From: Listeria valentina | Lineage (GTDB): Bacteria; Bacillota; Bacilli; Lactobacillales; Listeriaceae | Reading direction: 5' to 3' | Assembly: GCF_011800755.1 (NCBI RefSeq) | Contig: NZ_JAATJW010000020.1 | Location: forward strand, 1 to 39,314 | Length of the DNA stretch: 39,314 nt | Part shown: piece after piece, positions 7,118 through 15,723 of the stretch | Numbering within the stretch: the stretch's first letter is position 1 | How the letters are laid out: each line of letters begins with the position of its first letter | Notes under the pieces: model-generated | The model's input: only the letters and a program-made list of their open reading frames with translations | The model's database searches: none | Told to the model about the DNA's origin: nothing | Made by a program: the position numbers and the translations under genes

Positions 7118-10100
7118 ATGGATCCGGTGTTAGAACAAGAAGATCAATCGGACGTCATTCAGCCTAAGCAAACGAAATTAGAGATAGAATTTTTAGAAAA
7201 AATGGACAACGGGGCTTACCAGAAATTAACGGAGCCTGGTGCGGAAGCTGTTTTTGCTTTAAAGGGAGCTAAACAAGGAGAAAAAGAAATTGACGTTCAA
7301 GACCAAACGGCAAATTTTAAAGAAAATGAAGTGACTTATCAAGAGGTTTTGCCGAAAACAGATTTACGTCATCTTACTTTTAATCGTTCGGTGAAAGAAG
7401 ATTTAGTTTTGCAAGAACAGACAGAAGCCGATACGTATGTTTATCAAATTGAAACGAAACTTGCGGTTACGAAAGAAGAAAATGGCGATGTGGTTTTCCG
7501 TGATGCGGCAGGAAAAATAAAATATACACTACCAAAGCCTATTTTGGCTGATTCCAATATGGACGAAAAAACTGGAGAAGCGGCAACGACTGATCAGTCA
7601 TATTTTGAATTGAAAAAGTTGACCAAAACCGTTTATCAACTTGAGTTAAAAGTGGATATGGACTGGCTTCGCGATGAGAAACGCGTTTATCCGGTTTATG
7701 TGGATCCGTCGATTCGTTTGGATGAAATTTATAATGCTAATGTCAATTCGGCGAGACCAACGGAAAATAATATTGGAAGTAAATTATGGGATCTCGGCCA
7801 GAATGCATACACGTTAAAACTGGGAAAATGGGATAATAGCACGGGGAATAATGGGGCATTCCTCAAGATGGATACGTCCACTTTGCAAAAGGCGACGATT
7901 TCGAAAGCTACACTTAAGATGTACAATATTTGGCACATGTCGCCGACGCTTAAGAATGATATCTGGGTATATGAAACGTCTGCCAACTGGTCACCGTGGC
8001 AAGTAAACTGGAATAATCAGCCAAAAGCGCTGCGAATTGGACAAGTTAGTGTTGGCCGCGGGCAATGGGCAGCTGCAGATGTGACAGGGACGGTTCAAGC
8101 TTGGGCAAGTGGAACGCGCTCAAACTATGGATTTAGACTTGGAACGAATATTGATCAGAATTACTGGAAAAAAATTGTGGCTTCGGAGAATAATACGAAT
8201 TATCCGTATCTCGAAGTGACTTATTCGTATAATAAACCTGCAAAGCCGACTGTACAGGCTTTCTCGAATGGGGAAGGAACTGGAACGGGGTATTTCGATG
8301 TTTCTTGGCCAGCAGTAGCTGGAGCGACAGGCTATGAAGTGATTTTCAACAACGGAAAGGAGGACTTTTTCTTTTCGGCTGGAAAGAACACAAGCTGGAC
8401 TTCGAAAGGAAAGAAAATTTTCCCAACGCAAGCGGAAATTAATGCAGGCGCTTTTGAATACCATCAAGATGGTAAAGGGCAAGAATTTGTGACAGATCCA
8501 CGCCCTTTTTATGAAAATGGATTCGAATATTATGGGTCTTCTTGGTTCCGTAATCAAACGCGTTATACGATTCGTGTGCGGGCCATTTATCCGGGCGGCG
8601 AAAGCCCTTATTCGGATGTGACGAGTAATTATTTGCCGCTTGAAAAACAAAAGATTCCAAATGCAAAAGCTTATTCGAATTTAGCGAGTAAGAATTCGGG
8701 TTATGTGGAACTAAACTGGGATAAAGATCCGCTCGCAGATGGTTATAAAGTTTTGATGTTTAATGGAAAAGTCAATCAAACTTTTGATGTCGGGAATGTC
8801 ACGAAATGGACAACGCAAGGGAAAGGAATTTGGCCAACAAAAGCTGAAATTGAAGCAGGTGAATGGACGCTTCATACAGATGGGAAGGGAACTGAACTCG
8901 CAAGAGATCCATCTCCTGTTTATAAAAATTCTGGCGGCGTGTATCAAGATCGGAAAAATTACTGGTTCCGGATTGTTTCTTATCAAAAAGCAGGAAATCA
9001 CAAGGAAAGTATCAAATCGGAACCAGCTACTCCGCAAATTCCTGAAGTTTTAAATAAACAACTTGGAATGTCGGATTATTGGATGAGCATTCCGGTTCGT
9101 GGCGGGGAAGTCAACGCGACGAATGGAAACTTCTTATTCCATGAAACGGATTTTAATATTGAAGGTCGTGGTCCAAGTATTAATATTGACCGGACGTTCA
9201 ACAGTCAAGATGAGCAAATTGGCTTGTTTGGGTATGGCTGGACAAGTACGCTTGAGGAGAAACTGATTGAAGAGCCAAATGGTGATGTTCTTTGGGTGGA
9301 ATCCGATAAAAAGTCGCACCGCTTTAAGAAGAAGGATAACAAGTATGTGGCGCCGGCTGGGATTTATTCGGAGCTTTCAAAGACGGCGGAAGGCTATCTT
9401 AAGATTGAAGAGGATAAATCAGAAACACGGTTCTTGGCTGATGGAAGGCTAGCTTCTGAGAAGGATACGAGCGGAAATGTGCTTAGCTATCTCTATTCGA
9501 GCGGTTTGCTTACGGGTGTGAAGGATGCTTCTGGGCGGACGGTGAATTTTACGTATCAGGACGGTTTGATTTCGAAATTGACTGGGCCAGAAGGACGGAT
9601 GATCACTTACACTTATAACGACAAGCAAGAGCTTATGAGTTCTTCGACGGCGCGTGGGAAGTTATATCGTTATGGCTATACGGACGGTAATTTGACGGCG
9701 ATTTATGATCCGAAGCACACGGAAGAAAAGCCGTATCAGACGACGTTTGACTATGAAGATAAAAAACTTGTTGGGATTACTGATCCGGTTGGAAAGAAAA
9801 CGGGGATTGTGTATGACGAGGAAGCGCAAACGGCAACTTTAACGAATGAGAAGAAGAAAAAGACAGTTTATGAGTACAATGATGCTGGAAACCCGCGGAA
9901 GGAAATTGTCGATGCGGATGGTTTGAAACTTACGACAAGTTATACGTATGAATCGAATAATTTGATCAAGGAAGTGAGTCCGAAAGGGCAAGCGGAGACG
10001 TATAAGTATGATGCGGATGGGAACATTATTGAAACAACGGATCCTTATGGGACGGAGAAATTTACGTACAATAAGAACAATGATGTAACTTCTGAAACGG

Positions 10101-13100
10101 ATACGGAAGGGCGGAAGACGACGGTTGCCTATGACGGGGCTGACGCAGTTTCGGAAACGCTACAAACGGAAGCAAATCGTTCATCTGCGACGCAATATGA
10201 TGCTTATGGAAATGCAGTTCGGGGTAGTGGCGAACTTGCCGCAGCTCATAATCTTGTGAAAAACAGTGGTTTTGAAGAAGGAATTACGAACTGGGCGAAA
10301 ACGGAATTTAATGGCAAGGGAACGATCAGTCATGATGCGTCACAAAGTGCTCCTGGTGCGCTTGGCGGAAGCGGGGCGCTCAAGATTGTCAGTGAAGCAT
10401 TAAATACGGATCGGGGTTATACGTCTGGGGTTCAGTGGGTAGATGTAGAGCCGGAAACGACGTATACGTTTAGTGCTTGGACGAAAGCCGAGAATATGAC
10501 GAAATCAGATGGTATGCTGATTGCTCGTAAAAAAGATGCAAGTGGAAAAGATATTACGGATGCTGGCGTTTGGGCATCCAATAGACCAACTTCAATCAAA
10601 AGTAATAGCGGTTGGGTGAAACGTCAATTCACGTTTAAAACGTCGAAGGCAACGCGACAAGTGGTTCTTTATCTTCAAAATGAACAAACTGCTGCTGGAA
10701 AAGGTCGTGGAACTGTTTGGTATGATAAAGTTCAATTTGAAAAGGGAAGTTCTTCTTCGAGTTTTAACCCAGCTTTAAATGGAAGCTTTGAAGATCATAC
10801 CAATCAAACAGCGGCTGGTTGGACGCGAACTGGAAATGCTTCGCAAGTTGCGCTAAGCGTTGTCGATACAGAATCTTCAAGTGGCGATAGTGCGGTTCAA
10901 ATGGAGCGAAAAGCGACAACAGATGCCCCGGCTTATCTTGGGCAGCTTGTGAAACTGAATCAAAAAGCAGCGAAACCGGTTACGATTACTGGGATGTCCA
11001 AATCAGAAAATGTGAAAGCAAATGGCTCAACAAGCAACATGGTGAAAGATTATTCGGTTTGGGGCGACGTGATGTACCAAGATGGTACGAAAGAATACGT
11101 GCAGGCGCCTCTTCCACTTGGAACGAATGATTGGAACCGTGGTGCGGTAGTTGTAAGGCCGACGAAGCCAATCAAGGAAATCAAGCTCAATGTAATGTTC
11201 CGCGGGGCTTTAACAGGGAAAGCTTGGTTTGATGATTTCCGGATCGTTGAAGGCGAGGTTCTAACGCGTGATGAGTATGACGCGGATGGGAATTATGTGA
11301 CGGCGAGCTTCGATGAGGAAGGTCGGAAAATCAGCTTTACGTATGACGCTTATGGAAATAAACGAACGGAAGTGGATGAAAAAGGCCACACAAAACGGTT
11401 CGAGTATGATGCGGACAATGCGTTAACGAAAACAACGCTGGCGAATGGCACCGCGGTTTCCTATAAATATGACGACAACGGAAACACGACGGAGAAGTTT
11501 GTTACGGCAGGCGGAGTGACGCAAGAAAACAAGTTTGTGTATGATGTAGATAATAAGAACACGGAATTTGTTGACGCGCTTGGCCGGAAGATTGTTTATG
11601 AATATGATGCGGCTGGAAATGAAACAAAAGCAACGATGCCGAATGGCCGTGTGACAGAAAGTACGTATGATTCGGCGGACCGTGTGAATGGTGTGAAATG
11701 GAATGGGGAAAATGCGTTCCGCTTCCAATATGATCCAAATGGCAATCAGACGAAGGTAACGGATGATGTCAATGGACTTGTGACGGACAAAGTATATGAT
11801 GATGCGGACCGGATCACGGATGTGAAGGAGCGCGGCGGTTCTGTCAGCTATGCGTATAAGGATAAACCAACAGCAAGCAACAAAGGCAAGACAGACAAAG
11901 TGGATTCAGTTTCGATCAGTCATGGTGCGTTCACAGCAAAAACAACGTATGCGTACAATGATTTAGACCAAAATACGCGAGTGAATGATGGTAGCAAGAA
12001 TGCTTATTTCGAGTTTGACGAATTTGGGAACATCGGCGTGTATACAGCTGGGAATGAAACGGCTGCAAATTATAGTTATGATAGCACGCAGAAAGTGACC
12101 AATGTTTCGATCGGGACTAAGGAAGGCGAAGCAATTCTCGATGAAAGTTATACGTATGACGCGGCGAGCAATCGTACGAGTATTGATAACAAGAAGTCTG
12201 GAAAGACGCTTTATGAATATGATGCGGTGAATCAACTCGCAAAGGAAACTTTGCCTGACGGAACGGTGAAAAGCTACGCGTATGATGGCTTTGGAAACCG
12301 CACGCAAGTTTCGGTCAGCGGAAGCGAGACAAAGACGATTGCAGCATCGTATAATAAAGGTAACCAGTTAGTTTCTTGGAATGGAGAAACACTGGCGTAT
12401 GACGAAAATGGCAACCGTGTGAGTGACGGCAAATTTGCATATGCGTGGGATACAGGCGATCGCTTGGCGTCTGTGACGAAAAAGGGTGAAAGTAAGCCAT
12501 TTGCGACGTATACGTATGATGACGATAACAGACGTTTATCGAAAACGGTTAACGGTGTTGTCACGAACTACCACTATGATGGCGATAGTATTGATGTCTT
12601 GTATGAGACGGATGCAAGCGGGAAAGTGACGCGGCAGTATGTGTATTCGGATAATAACGTTCGTCTTGCGATGAAGATGAATGGGAAGACGCTGACGTAT
12701 CATTATAATGCGCATGGGGACGTTGTGGCGCTTACGGATGAAGCTGGGAAAGTTGTGGCAGAGTATGCGTATGATGCTTGGGGGAATGTGCTTTCGAGCA
12801 AGGCGGAAACGACAGAAGCGAAAGCAAATCCTTATGGCTATGCTGGATATACGTATGATGCGGAGCTAGGTCAGTATTATTTGATGGCTCGTTATTATGA
12901 GCCTGAACAAGGCGTGTTTACGGCTTATGATCCGGATCCGGGTGATGAAGATGACCCGCAGACAATGAACGGGTATAATTATGCGAATAATAATCCAGTG
13001 ATGTTTGTGGATCCTGATGGACATTGGATTTGGTTAGCAATTAATGCTGGGTTTGCTGCATATGATGCCTATAAAGCTTATAAATCAGGTAAAGGTTGGA

Positions 13101-13465
13101 AGAGTGTAGCTAAAGCTGGAGTTTTTGGATTTGTTGGTGGAAAGAAAATTAAAATCGCTCAAAAATTAGGGAAATGGGGAAAAAGAGCTTACCAATCTGC
13201 AAAATCTAGAAAAGTAAGAAAAATTGCGAAAAAGATGAAGTTTAATCGTGGAGCATCCAAACACATGCAGAATAAAAAACGTTATGTGCCACGACATATA
13301 TTAGCAGCAACTATCACATATGGTAAGAAAACAAAAGATAAAAAAAGGAAACCATTTTATAAGACTTATACGACAACAATGTGGAAAAATGGAAAGAAGT
13401 ACAAAATGAGAGTGGTCTATAATAAATGGACAAGGAAGGTGCAACATTTCCACTATTATAAATAA
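7118..13465 (+). CDS. WapA/Rhs-type YD-repeat polymorphic toxin body
   Basis: 2115 codons in frame with the signal-peptide piece. Order of parts: N-terminal region to about 200; a DNRLRE-like beta domain (about 204-365); two Fn3-like repeats (about 378-640); the pre-YD segment (about 655); YD/RHS repeats (about 760-1040); two jelly-roll carbohydrate-binding-like modules (about 1045-1375); more YD repeats (about 1380-1930). The Rhs core end follows, with RYYEPEQGVFTAYDPDP and a closing NNNPVMFVDPDG near 1964. The last 150 residues are a short, very basic tip, the presumed toxin. This is the architecture of Bacillus WapA contact-dependent toxins: a shell encloses and releases the tip. The ATG at 7118 follows TAA directly and its only GGAGGA is about 20 bases away, so it is probably not a natural start. 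Reinitiation would give a protein without a signal peptide. Confidence 0.85.
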   Translation: MDPVLEQEDQSDVIQPKQTKLEIEFLEKMDNGAYQKLTEPGAEAVFALKGAKQGEKEIDVQDQTANFKENEVTYQEVLPKTDLRHLTFNRSVKEDLVLQEQTEADTYVYQIETKLAVTKEENGDVVFRDAAGKIKYTLPKPILADSNMDEKTGEAATTDQSYFELKKLTKTVYQLELKVDMDWLRDEKRVYPVYVDPSIRLDEIYNANVNSARPTENNIGSKLWDLGQNAYTLKLGKWDNSTGNNGAFLKMDTSTLQKATISKATLKMYNIWHMSPTLKNDIWVYETSANWSPWQVNWNNQPKALRIGQVSVGRGQWAAADVTGTVQAWASGTRSNYGFRLGTNIDQNYWKKIVASENNTNYPYLEVTYSYNKPAKPTVQAFSNGEGTGTGYFDVSWPAVAGATGYEVIFNNGKEDFFFSAGKNTSWTSKGKKIFPTQAEINAGAFEYHQDGKGQEFVTDPRPFYENGFEYYGSSWFRNQTRYTIRVRAIYPGGESPYSDVTSNYLPLEKQKIPNAKAYSNLASKNSGYVELNWDKDPLADGYKVLMFNGKVNQTFDVGNVTKWTTQGKGIWPTKAEIEAGEWTLHTDGKGTELARDPSPVYKNSGGVYQDRKNYWFRIVSYQKAGNHKESIKSEPATPQIPEVLNKQLGMSDYWMSIPVRGGEVNATNGNFLFHETDFNIEGRGPSINIDRTFNSQDEQIGLFGYGWTSTLEEKLIEEPNGDVLWVESDKKSHRFKKKDNKYVAPAGIYSELSKTAEGYLKIEEDKSETRFLADGRLASEKDTSGNVLSYLYSSGLLTGVKDASGRTVNFTYQDGLISKLTGPEGRMITYTYNDKQELMSSSTARGKLYRYGYTDGNLTAIYDPKHTEEKPYQTTFDYEDKKLVGITDPVGKKTGIVYDEEAQTATLTNEKKKKTVYEYNDAGNPRKEIVDADGLKLTTSYTYESNNLIKEVSPKGQAETYKYDADGNIIETTDPYGTEKFTYNKNNDVTSETDTEGRKTTVAYDGADAVSETLQTEANRSSATQYDAYGNAVRGSGELAAAHNLVKNSGFEEGITNWAKTEFNGKGTISHDASQSAPGALGGSGALKIVSEALNTDRGYTSGVQWVDVEPETTYTFSAWTKAENMTKSDGMLIARKKDASGKDITDAGVWASNRPTSIKSNSGWVKRQFTFKTSKATRQVVLYLQNEQTAAGKGRGTVWYDKVQFEKGSSSSSFNPALNGSFEDHTNQTAAGWTRTGNASQVALSVVDTESSSGDSAVQMERKATTDAPAYLGQLVKLNQKAAKPVTITGMSKSENVKANGSTSNMVKDYSVWGDVMYQDGTKEYVQAPLPLGTNDWNRGAVVVRPTKPIKEIKLNVMFRGALTGKAWFDDFRIVEGEVLTRDEYDADGNYVTASFDEEGRKISFTYDAYGNKRTEVDEKGHTKRFEYDADNALTKTTLANGTAVSYKYDDNGNTTEKFVTAGGVTQENKFVYDVDNKNTEFVDALGRKIVYEYDAAGNETKATMPNGRVTESTYDSADRVNGVKWNGENAFRFQYDPNGNQTKVTDDVNGLVTDKVYDDADRITDVKERGGSVSYAYKDKPTASNKGKTDKVDSVSISHGAFTAKTTYAYNDLDQNTRVNDGSKNAYFEFDEFGNIGVYTAGNETAANYSYDSTQKVTNVSIGTKEGEAILDESYTYDAASNRTSIDNKKSGKTLYEYDAVNQLAKETLPDGTVKSYAYDGFGNRTQVSVSGSETKTIAASYNKGNQLVSWNGETLAYDENGNRVSDGKFAYAWDTGDRLASVTKKGESKPFATYTYDDDNRRLSKTVNGVVTNYHYDGDSIDVLYETDASGKVTRQYVYSDNNVRLAMKMNGKTLTYHYNAHGDVVALTDEAGKVVAEYAYDAWGNVLSSKAETTEAKANPYGYAGYTYDAELGQYYLMARYYEPEQGVFTAYDPDPGDEDDPQTMNGYNYANNNPVMFVDPDGHWIWLAINAGFAAYDAYKAYKSGKGWKSVAKAGVFGFVGGKKIKIAQKLGKWGKRAYQSAKSRKVRKIAKKMKFNRGASKHMQNKKRYVPRHILAATITYGKKTKDKKRKPFYKTYTTTMWKNGKKYKMRVVYNKWTRKVQHFHYYK

Positions 13466-13511
13466 AGGGGAGATAACTTTGGAATTAGTTATTGAGATTA
13501 GGAGCGTACTC

Positions 13512-13817
13512 ATGCGATATGAAACATATTATCGAATTTTTATTAATGGAGAGTTAATGGATGCATCTAATACCAAAAAAGCACTAGAAGAAGCAGGTAC
13601 TTCATATTTGCGTAGAAAATGTATATTACCTCTTAAGTTTATTGAAGACGATGAATTTTTTTTCCAATTTGAAGATGCAGCGGAAGTTGAAGATCAAGAT
13701 GACTTTGATATCATGTCAGAGCCTTTCTATTCTTTGAAAAAAGATGTGCTTATCAGAGCGATCAATAGAGGACAAGTCAAAATATTGGAATTAGACGATT
13801 CGGAAGGTATTGTATAG
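13512..13817 (+). CDS. Probable immunity protein for the Rhs/WapA toxin tip
   Basis: A small acidic protein of 101 residues (MRYETYYRIFINGELMDASN) with a strongly acidic centre (EDDEFFFQFEDAAEVEDQDD). I do not recognise the family. Immediate position after the toxin gene, small size and opposite charge to the basic toxin tip are the usual signs of a cognate immunity protein. That role is inferred. ATG 13512 has AGGAG 7 bases upstream. An alternative TTG at 13479 with AGGGGAG would add 11 residues. Low GC and codon use match the toxin tip rather than the YD core. Confidence 0.6.
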   Translation: MRYETYYRIFINGELMDASNTKKALEEAGTSYLRRKCILPLKFIEDDEFFFQFEDAAEVEDQDDFDIMSEPFYSLKKDVLIRAINRGQVKILELDDSEGIV

Positions 13818-13854
13818 CCATCAACCTAATAGAAGAAATATTAAGTGAAGTAAA

Positions 13855-13931
13855 AGAGTTGCTTAGCAACTCTCAGACTGTAAACAAAGTTTTTCACTAC
13901 TTTGTCTACAGTCTGAGCTGACTAGTCAGCT
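13855..13931. repeat. Three abutting inverted repeats
   Basis: First, an 8-bp stem with a TTA loop (13855-13873). Second, a long stem of 11 bp, a mismatch and 7 bp with an 8-base loop (13872-13917). Third, a 16-bp perfect palindrome (13916-13931, AGCTGACTAGTCAGCT). They share bases at their borders. There is no T-run, so this is not a classic terminator. It fills the gap between the immunity gene and the next gene. Confidence 0.8.
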
Positions 13932-14000
13932 TTCTGTGAGCTTGAAATAGCAACTAAATATCTGTAGAAAAAATAATAGTTATGAAAAGGAGAAATAAAA

Positions 14001-14567
14001 ATGAGTACAAAATTTATTTATAAAGCTTTAATGGGATGTCAAAACGAAAAACACTTAACAGCTCTATATTTAGGAGATGATTTTGAAAGCTATAATGCCG
14101 GTTATATTGAGGCGGTGACGGAAAATGATGTTCTTTTCCGTGCGAGACGGCAAGATGGGGTTTTAGAAGGATGGATTGCTGTTCCTATTGAAGCGATTAA
14201 TAAAATTGAAATGGGGACGAATGACTTAAAGGCAGTTGAAGTTTATGGTCAGTCGTTGAATGAGATTTATGAGGAAACTTTTTTTAAGGGTGATACGCCA
14301 AAACGTAAACATTCGATTATGGAGATTGTTTCTGATTATTTGCTTCATTCTGGAGAAGTCACTACGATTGAATTGCTTTGCGGGGAAGAATACTTGAATG
14401 GAATCATTGTGGAAGATGATCTATTTGGACTTAAATTAGAAGTTTATACGGATGAAGGTTCGTCTGATGGCGTAGCATGGATTAAAAAAGAGGATATCAC
14501 CGGGATTCGCTTTGGCGGGAAATCTGAAAAGATTATTAAAAAATTCATGGCTTCGGAAGGAAAATGA
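14001..14567 (+). CDS. Uncharacterised protein with two related halves
   Basis: A cytoplasmic protein of 188 residues, with no signal or membrane segment. Two similar beta-rich halves can be seen: about 23-83 (YLGDDFESYNAGYIEAVTEN, ending in AINKIEMG) and about 123-180 (LLCGEEYLNGIIVEDDLFG, ending in DITGIRFGG). They suggest a duplicated small beta-barrel domain. It lies in the toxin-immunity cassette behind a good ribosome site (AAAAGGAG), so it may be an orphan immunity protein or another cassette member. I do not recognise a family and propose no function. Confidence 0.7.
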   Translation: MSTKFIYKALMGCQNEKHLTALYLGDDFESYNAGYIEAVTENDVLFRARRQDGVLEGWIAVPIEAINKIEMGTNDLKAVEVYGQSLNEIYEETFFKGDTPKRKHSIMEIVSDYLLHSGEVTTIELLCGEEYLNGIIVEDDLFGLKLEVYTDEGSSDGVAWIKKEDITGIRFGGKSEKIIKKFMASEGK

Positions 14568-14623
14568 TAAATGTTCTATTTCAATCGTGAGAATACGGAA
14601 AACTGTTTTGTTGGAGCATAGAA

Positions 14624-14812
14624 ATGACTTTTAAGGAAATTATTTTTTATATCGTCGGGCTCATTATTTTCTATTTTTTATTTTGCGTTCTGTTGGCCTT
14701 CATTTGGGCGACTTATCAAACACTGGTGCATAAAGAACGTTTTTTTGAAAAATTTGGGGAGACTTTTTTGCATCTTTTTGTGGAGATTTTATGGCCGCCA
14801 AATTGGTTTTGA
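14624..14812 (+). CDS. Small membrane protein, unknown
   Basis: 62 residues with a strong N-terminal membrane segment (IIFYIVGLIIFYFLFCVLLA), a short charged stretch (VHKERFFEKFGE) and an aromatic tail ending WPPNWF. A TTGGAG site lies about 8 bases before the ATG. It belongs to the run of short genes after the toxin. The function is unknown; small membrane proteins occur among immunity genes, but that is only context. Confidence 0.5.
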   Translation: MTFKEIIFYIVGLIIFYFLFCVLLAFIWATYQTLVHKERFFEKFGETFLHLFVEILWPPNWF

Positions 14813-14881
14813 CAATAGACGAGACTGGAAAAAAGCATTGAAAGAACAAAGAGAAGGTTATTACATCTAAAGGAGAAGAGT

Positions 14882-15121
14882 ATGTTTGATAAAAATTATA
14901 TTCATCTGGTTTTTCGGCGGGCTTTGAAGCAAGATGAGTATTTTCGTATTTATTTGTTTTACGGAAAAGAGCCCAAAATTTAATTTGAAAGGCAAGAACG
15001 GACATCACTTTTAAAGAAAATCTTTACACCGCCTGCTATTGTAAATTTCTCACTCGAAGAAGAAGCAAAAGCACTAGTTTTGACTTTTGATGGCGAAATC
15101 GCTGCTGTGTTTGAAGGATGA
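14882..15121 (+). pseudogene. Small gene broken by an in-frame stop
   Basis: From ATG 14882 (ribosome site AAAGGAGAAG) the frame reads 33 codons (MFDKNYIHLVFRRALKQDEY...), meets TAA at 14981-14983, and continues open in the same frame for 45 more codons (FERQERTSLLKKIF..., ending AAVFEG) to TGA at 15119. Both halves look protein-like, so this is probably a 79-codon gene inactivated by one nonsense mutation. The family is not recognised. Confidence 0.55.
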
Positions 15122-15162
15122 AGAAGATTTTTGAGTACTGAGTCTTTACCGATGTATAAAAA

Positions 15163-15189
15163 TAGAACACGCAGAGTTTGCGTGTTCTA
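15163..15189 (-). terminator. Terminator of the leftward CRISPR array
   Basis: An 11-bp perfect stem (TAGAACACGCA with TGCGTGTTCTA) has a T-run only on the minus-strand 3' side. It therefore ends minus-strand transcription, 25 bases past the last repeat of the upstream array. Confidence 0.75.
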
Positions 15190-15213
15190 AAAAATGAAAT
15201 TAAGTAGAGTTGC

Positions 15214-15447
15214 TTATTGAAAGCGTTCAGAATAACATACCTCTAAAACATTATTTCAATGTTTTGACCGCTCCACTTTATTTTGGAACCAGTCAGAATA
15301 ACATACCACTAAAACAGCGTGAAAAGTAGAACCACGCCTACTAAAGTTTTGGAACCAGTCAGAATAACATACCTCTAAAACCACAAGAGAAAGCAAATTA
15401 ATCGAATTAAAGTTTTGGAACCAGTCAGAATAACATACCTCTAAAAC
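15214..15447 (-). CRISPR. Type II-A CRISPR array 1, three spacers, leftward
   Basis: Four 36-base repeats lie at 15412-15447, 15346-15381, 15280-15315 and 15214-15249 in transcription order, with three 30-base spacers (15382-15411, 15316-15345, 15250-15279). The repeat reads GTTTTAGAGGTATG... on the minus strand. The two leader-proximal copies are identical, the third has two changes, and the distal copy is degenerate at its 3' half, marking the old end. Direction follows from the leader at 15448, the type II repeat start and the degenerate far end. All four repeats carry G at position 10, where the tracrRNA expects C. Spacer targets are unknown. Confidence 0.97.
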
Positions 15448-15495
15448 CTCGGAAAGTTTTTCCGACATTTCGTAATCGCAGTACTCGTCCCTAGC
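15412..15495 (-). repeat. Left arm of inverted leader-repeat pair
   Basis: This 84-base unit (48 bases of leader plus one 36-base repeat) matches 20026-20109 in inverted orientation with 6 mismatches by eye (4 in the leader, 2 in the repeat). The longest uninterrupted match is 22 bases across the leader-repeat junction. Confidence 0.9.
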
Positions 15496-15588
15496 AGAAC
15501 TTCTATTCTGATGGTTCTTTTCTATCTTTTTTTGGTCGTTCCATTAAGATATGTAAATAAAGTTATGATTCTAAAGACTTCTATTATA
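15448..15588 (-). promoter_or_regulatory. Leader and promoter of CRISPR array 1
   Basis: The first 48 bases next to the repeat (15448-15495) are nearly identical to the leader remnant after cas9 in the opposite orientation. An extended -10 (TGG then TATAAT, plus-strand 15583-15588) starts transcription near 15576, about 130 bases before the first repeat. The -35 is poor. The leader's repeat-proximal end reads CTTTCCGAG on the minus strand. Confidence 0.75.
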
Positions 15589-15723
15589 CCAAATTCTGAT
15601 TGCTAAAAAATAAGCTTTTCTAAAATAGCATGAAACTGTGAAATATTAAATTGAAAGGAAGTAACTAGGCGGAGCTTACTATGAAAGATAAGCCTGCCTT
15701 AGTTTTCCATAAATTTGGGTATG

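Noticed and set aside
8120-8650. Long minus-strand frames inside the WapA/Rhs gene (also around 11423-12564)
   Set aside because: Shadows of the repetitive coding strand; no ribosome sites and unlikely composition.
14571-14621. 16-codon ORF (MFYFNRENTENCFVGA)
   Set aside because: Too short, no ribosome site, and no link in frame to its neighbours.
13479-15121. Small genes beside the CRISPR locus as anti-CRISPR candidates
   Set aside because: No Aca-type helix-turn-helix partner or phage context is present; their position behind a WapA/Rhs gene fits immunity or orphan cassette genes better.
15256-15468. Minus-strand reading frame with a thrice-repeated peptide (VCYSDWFQN)
   Set aside because: It is only the translation of the CRISPR repeats; the 66-base period divisible by three keeps the frame open.
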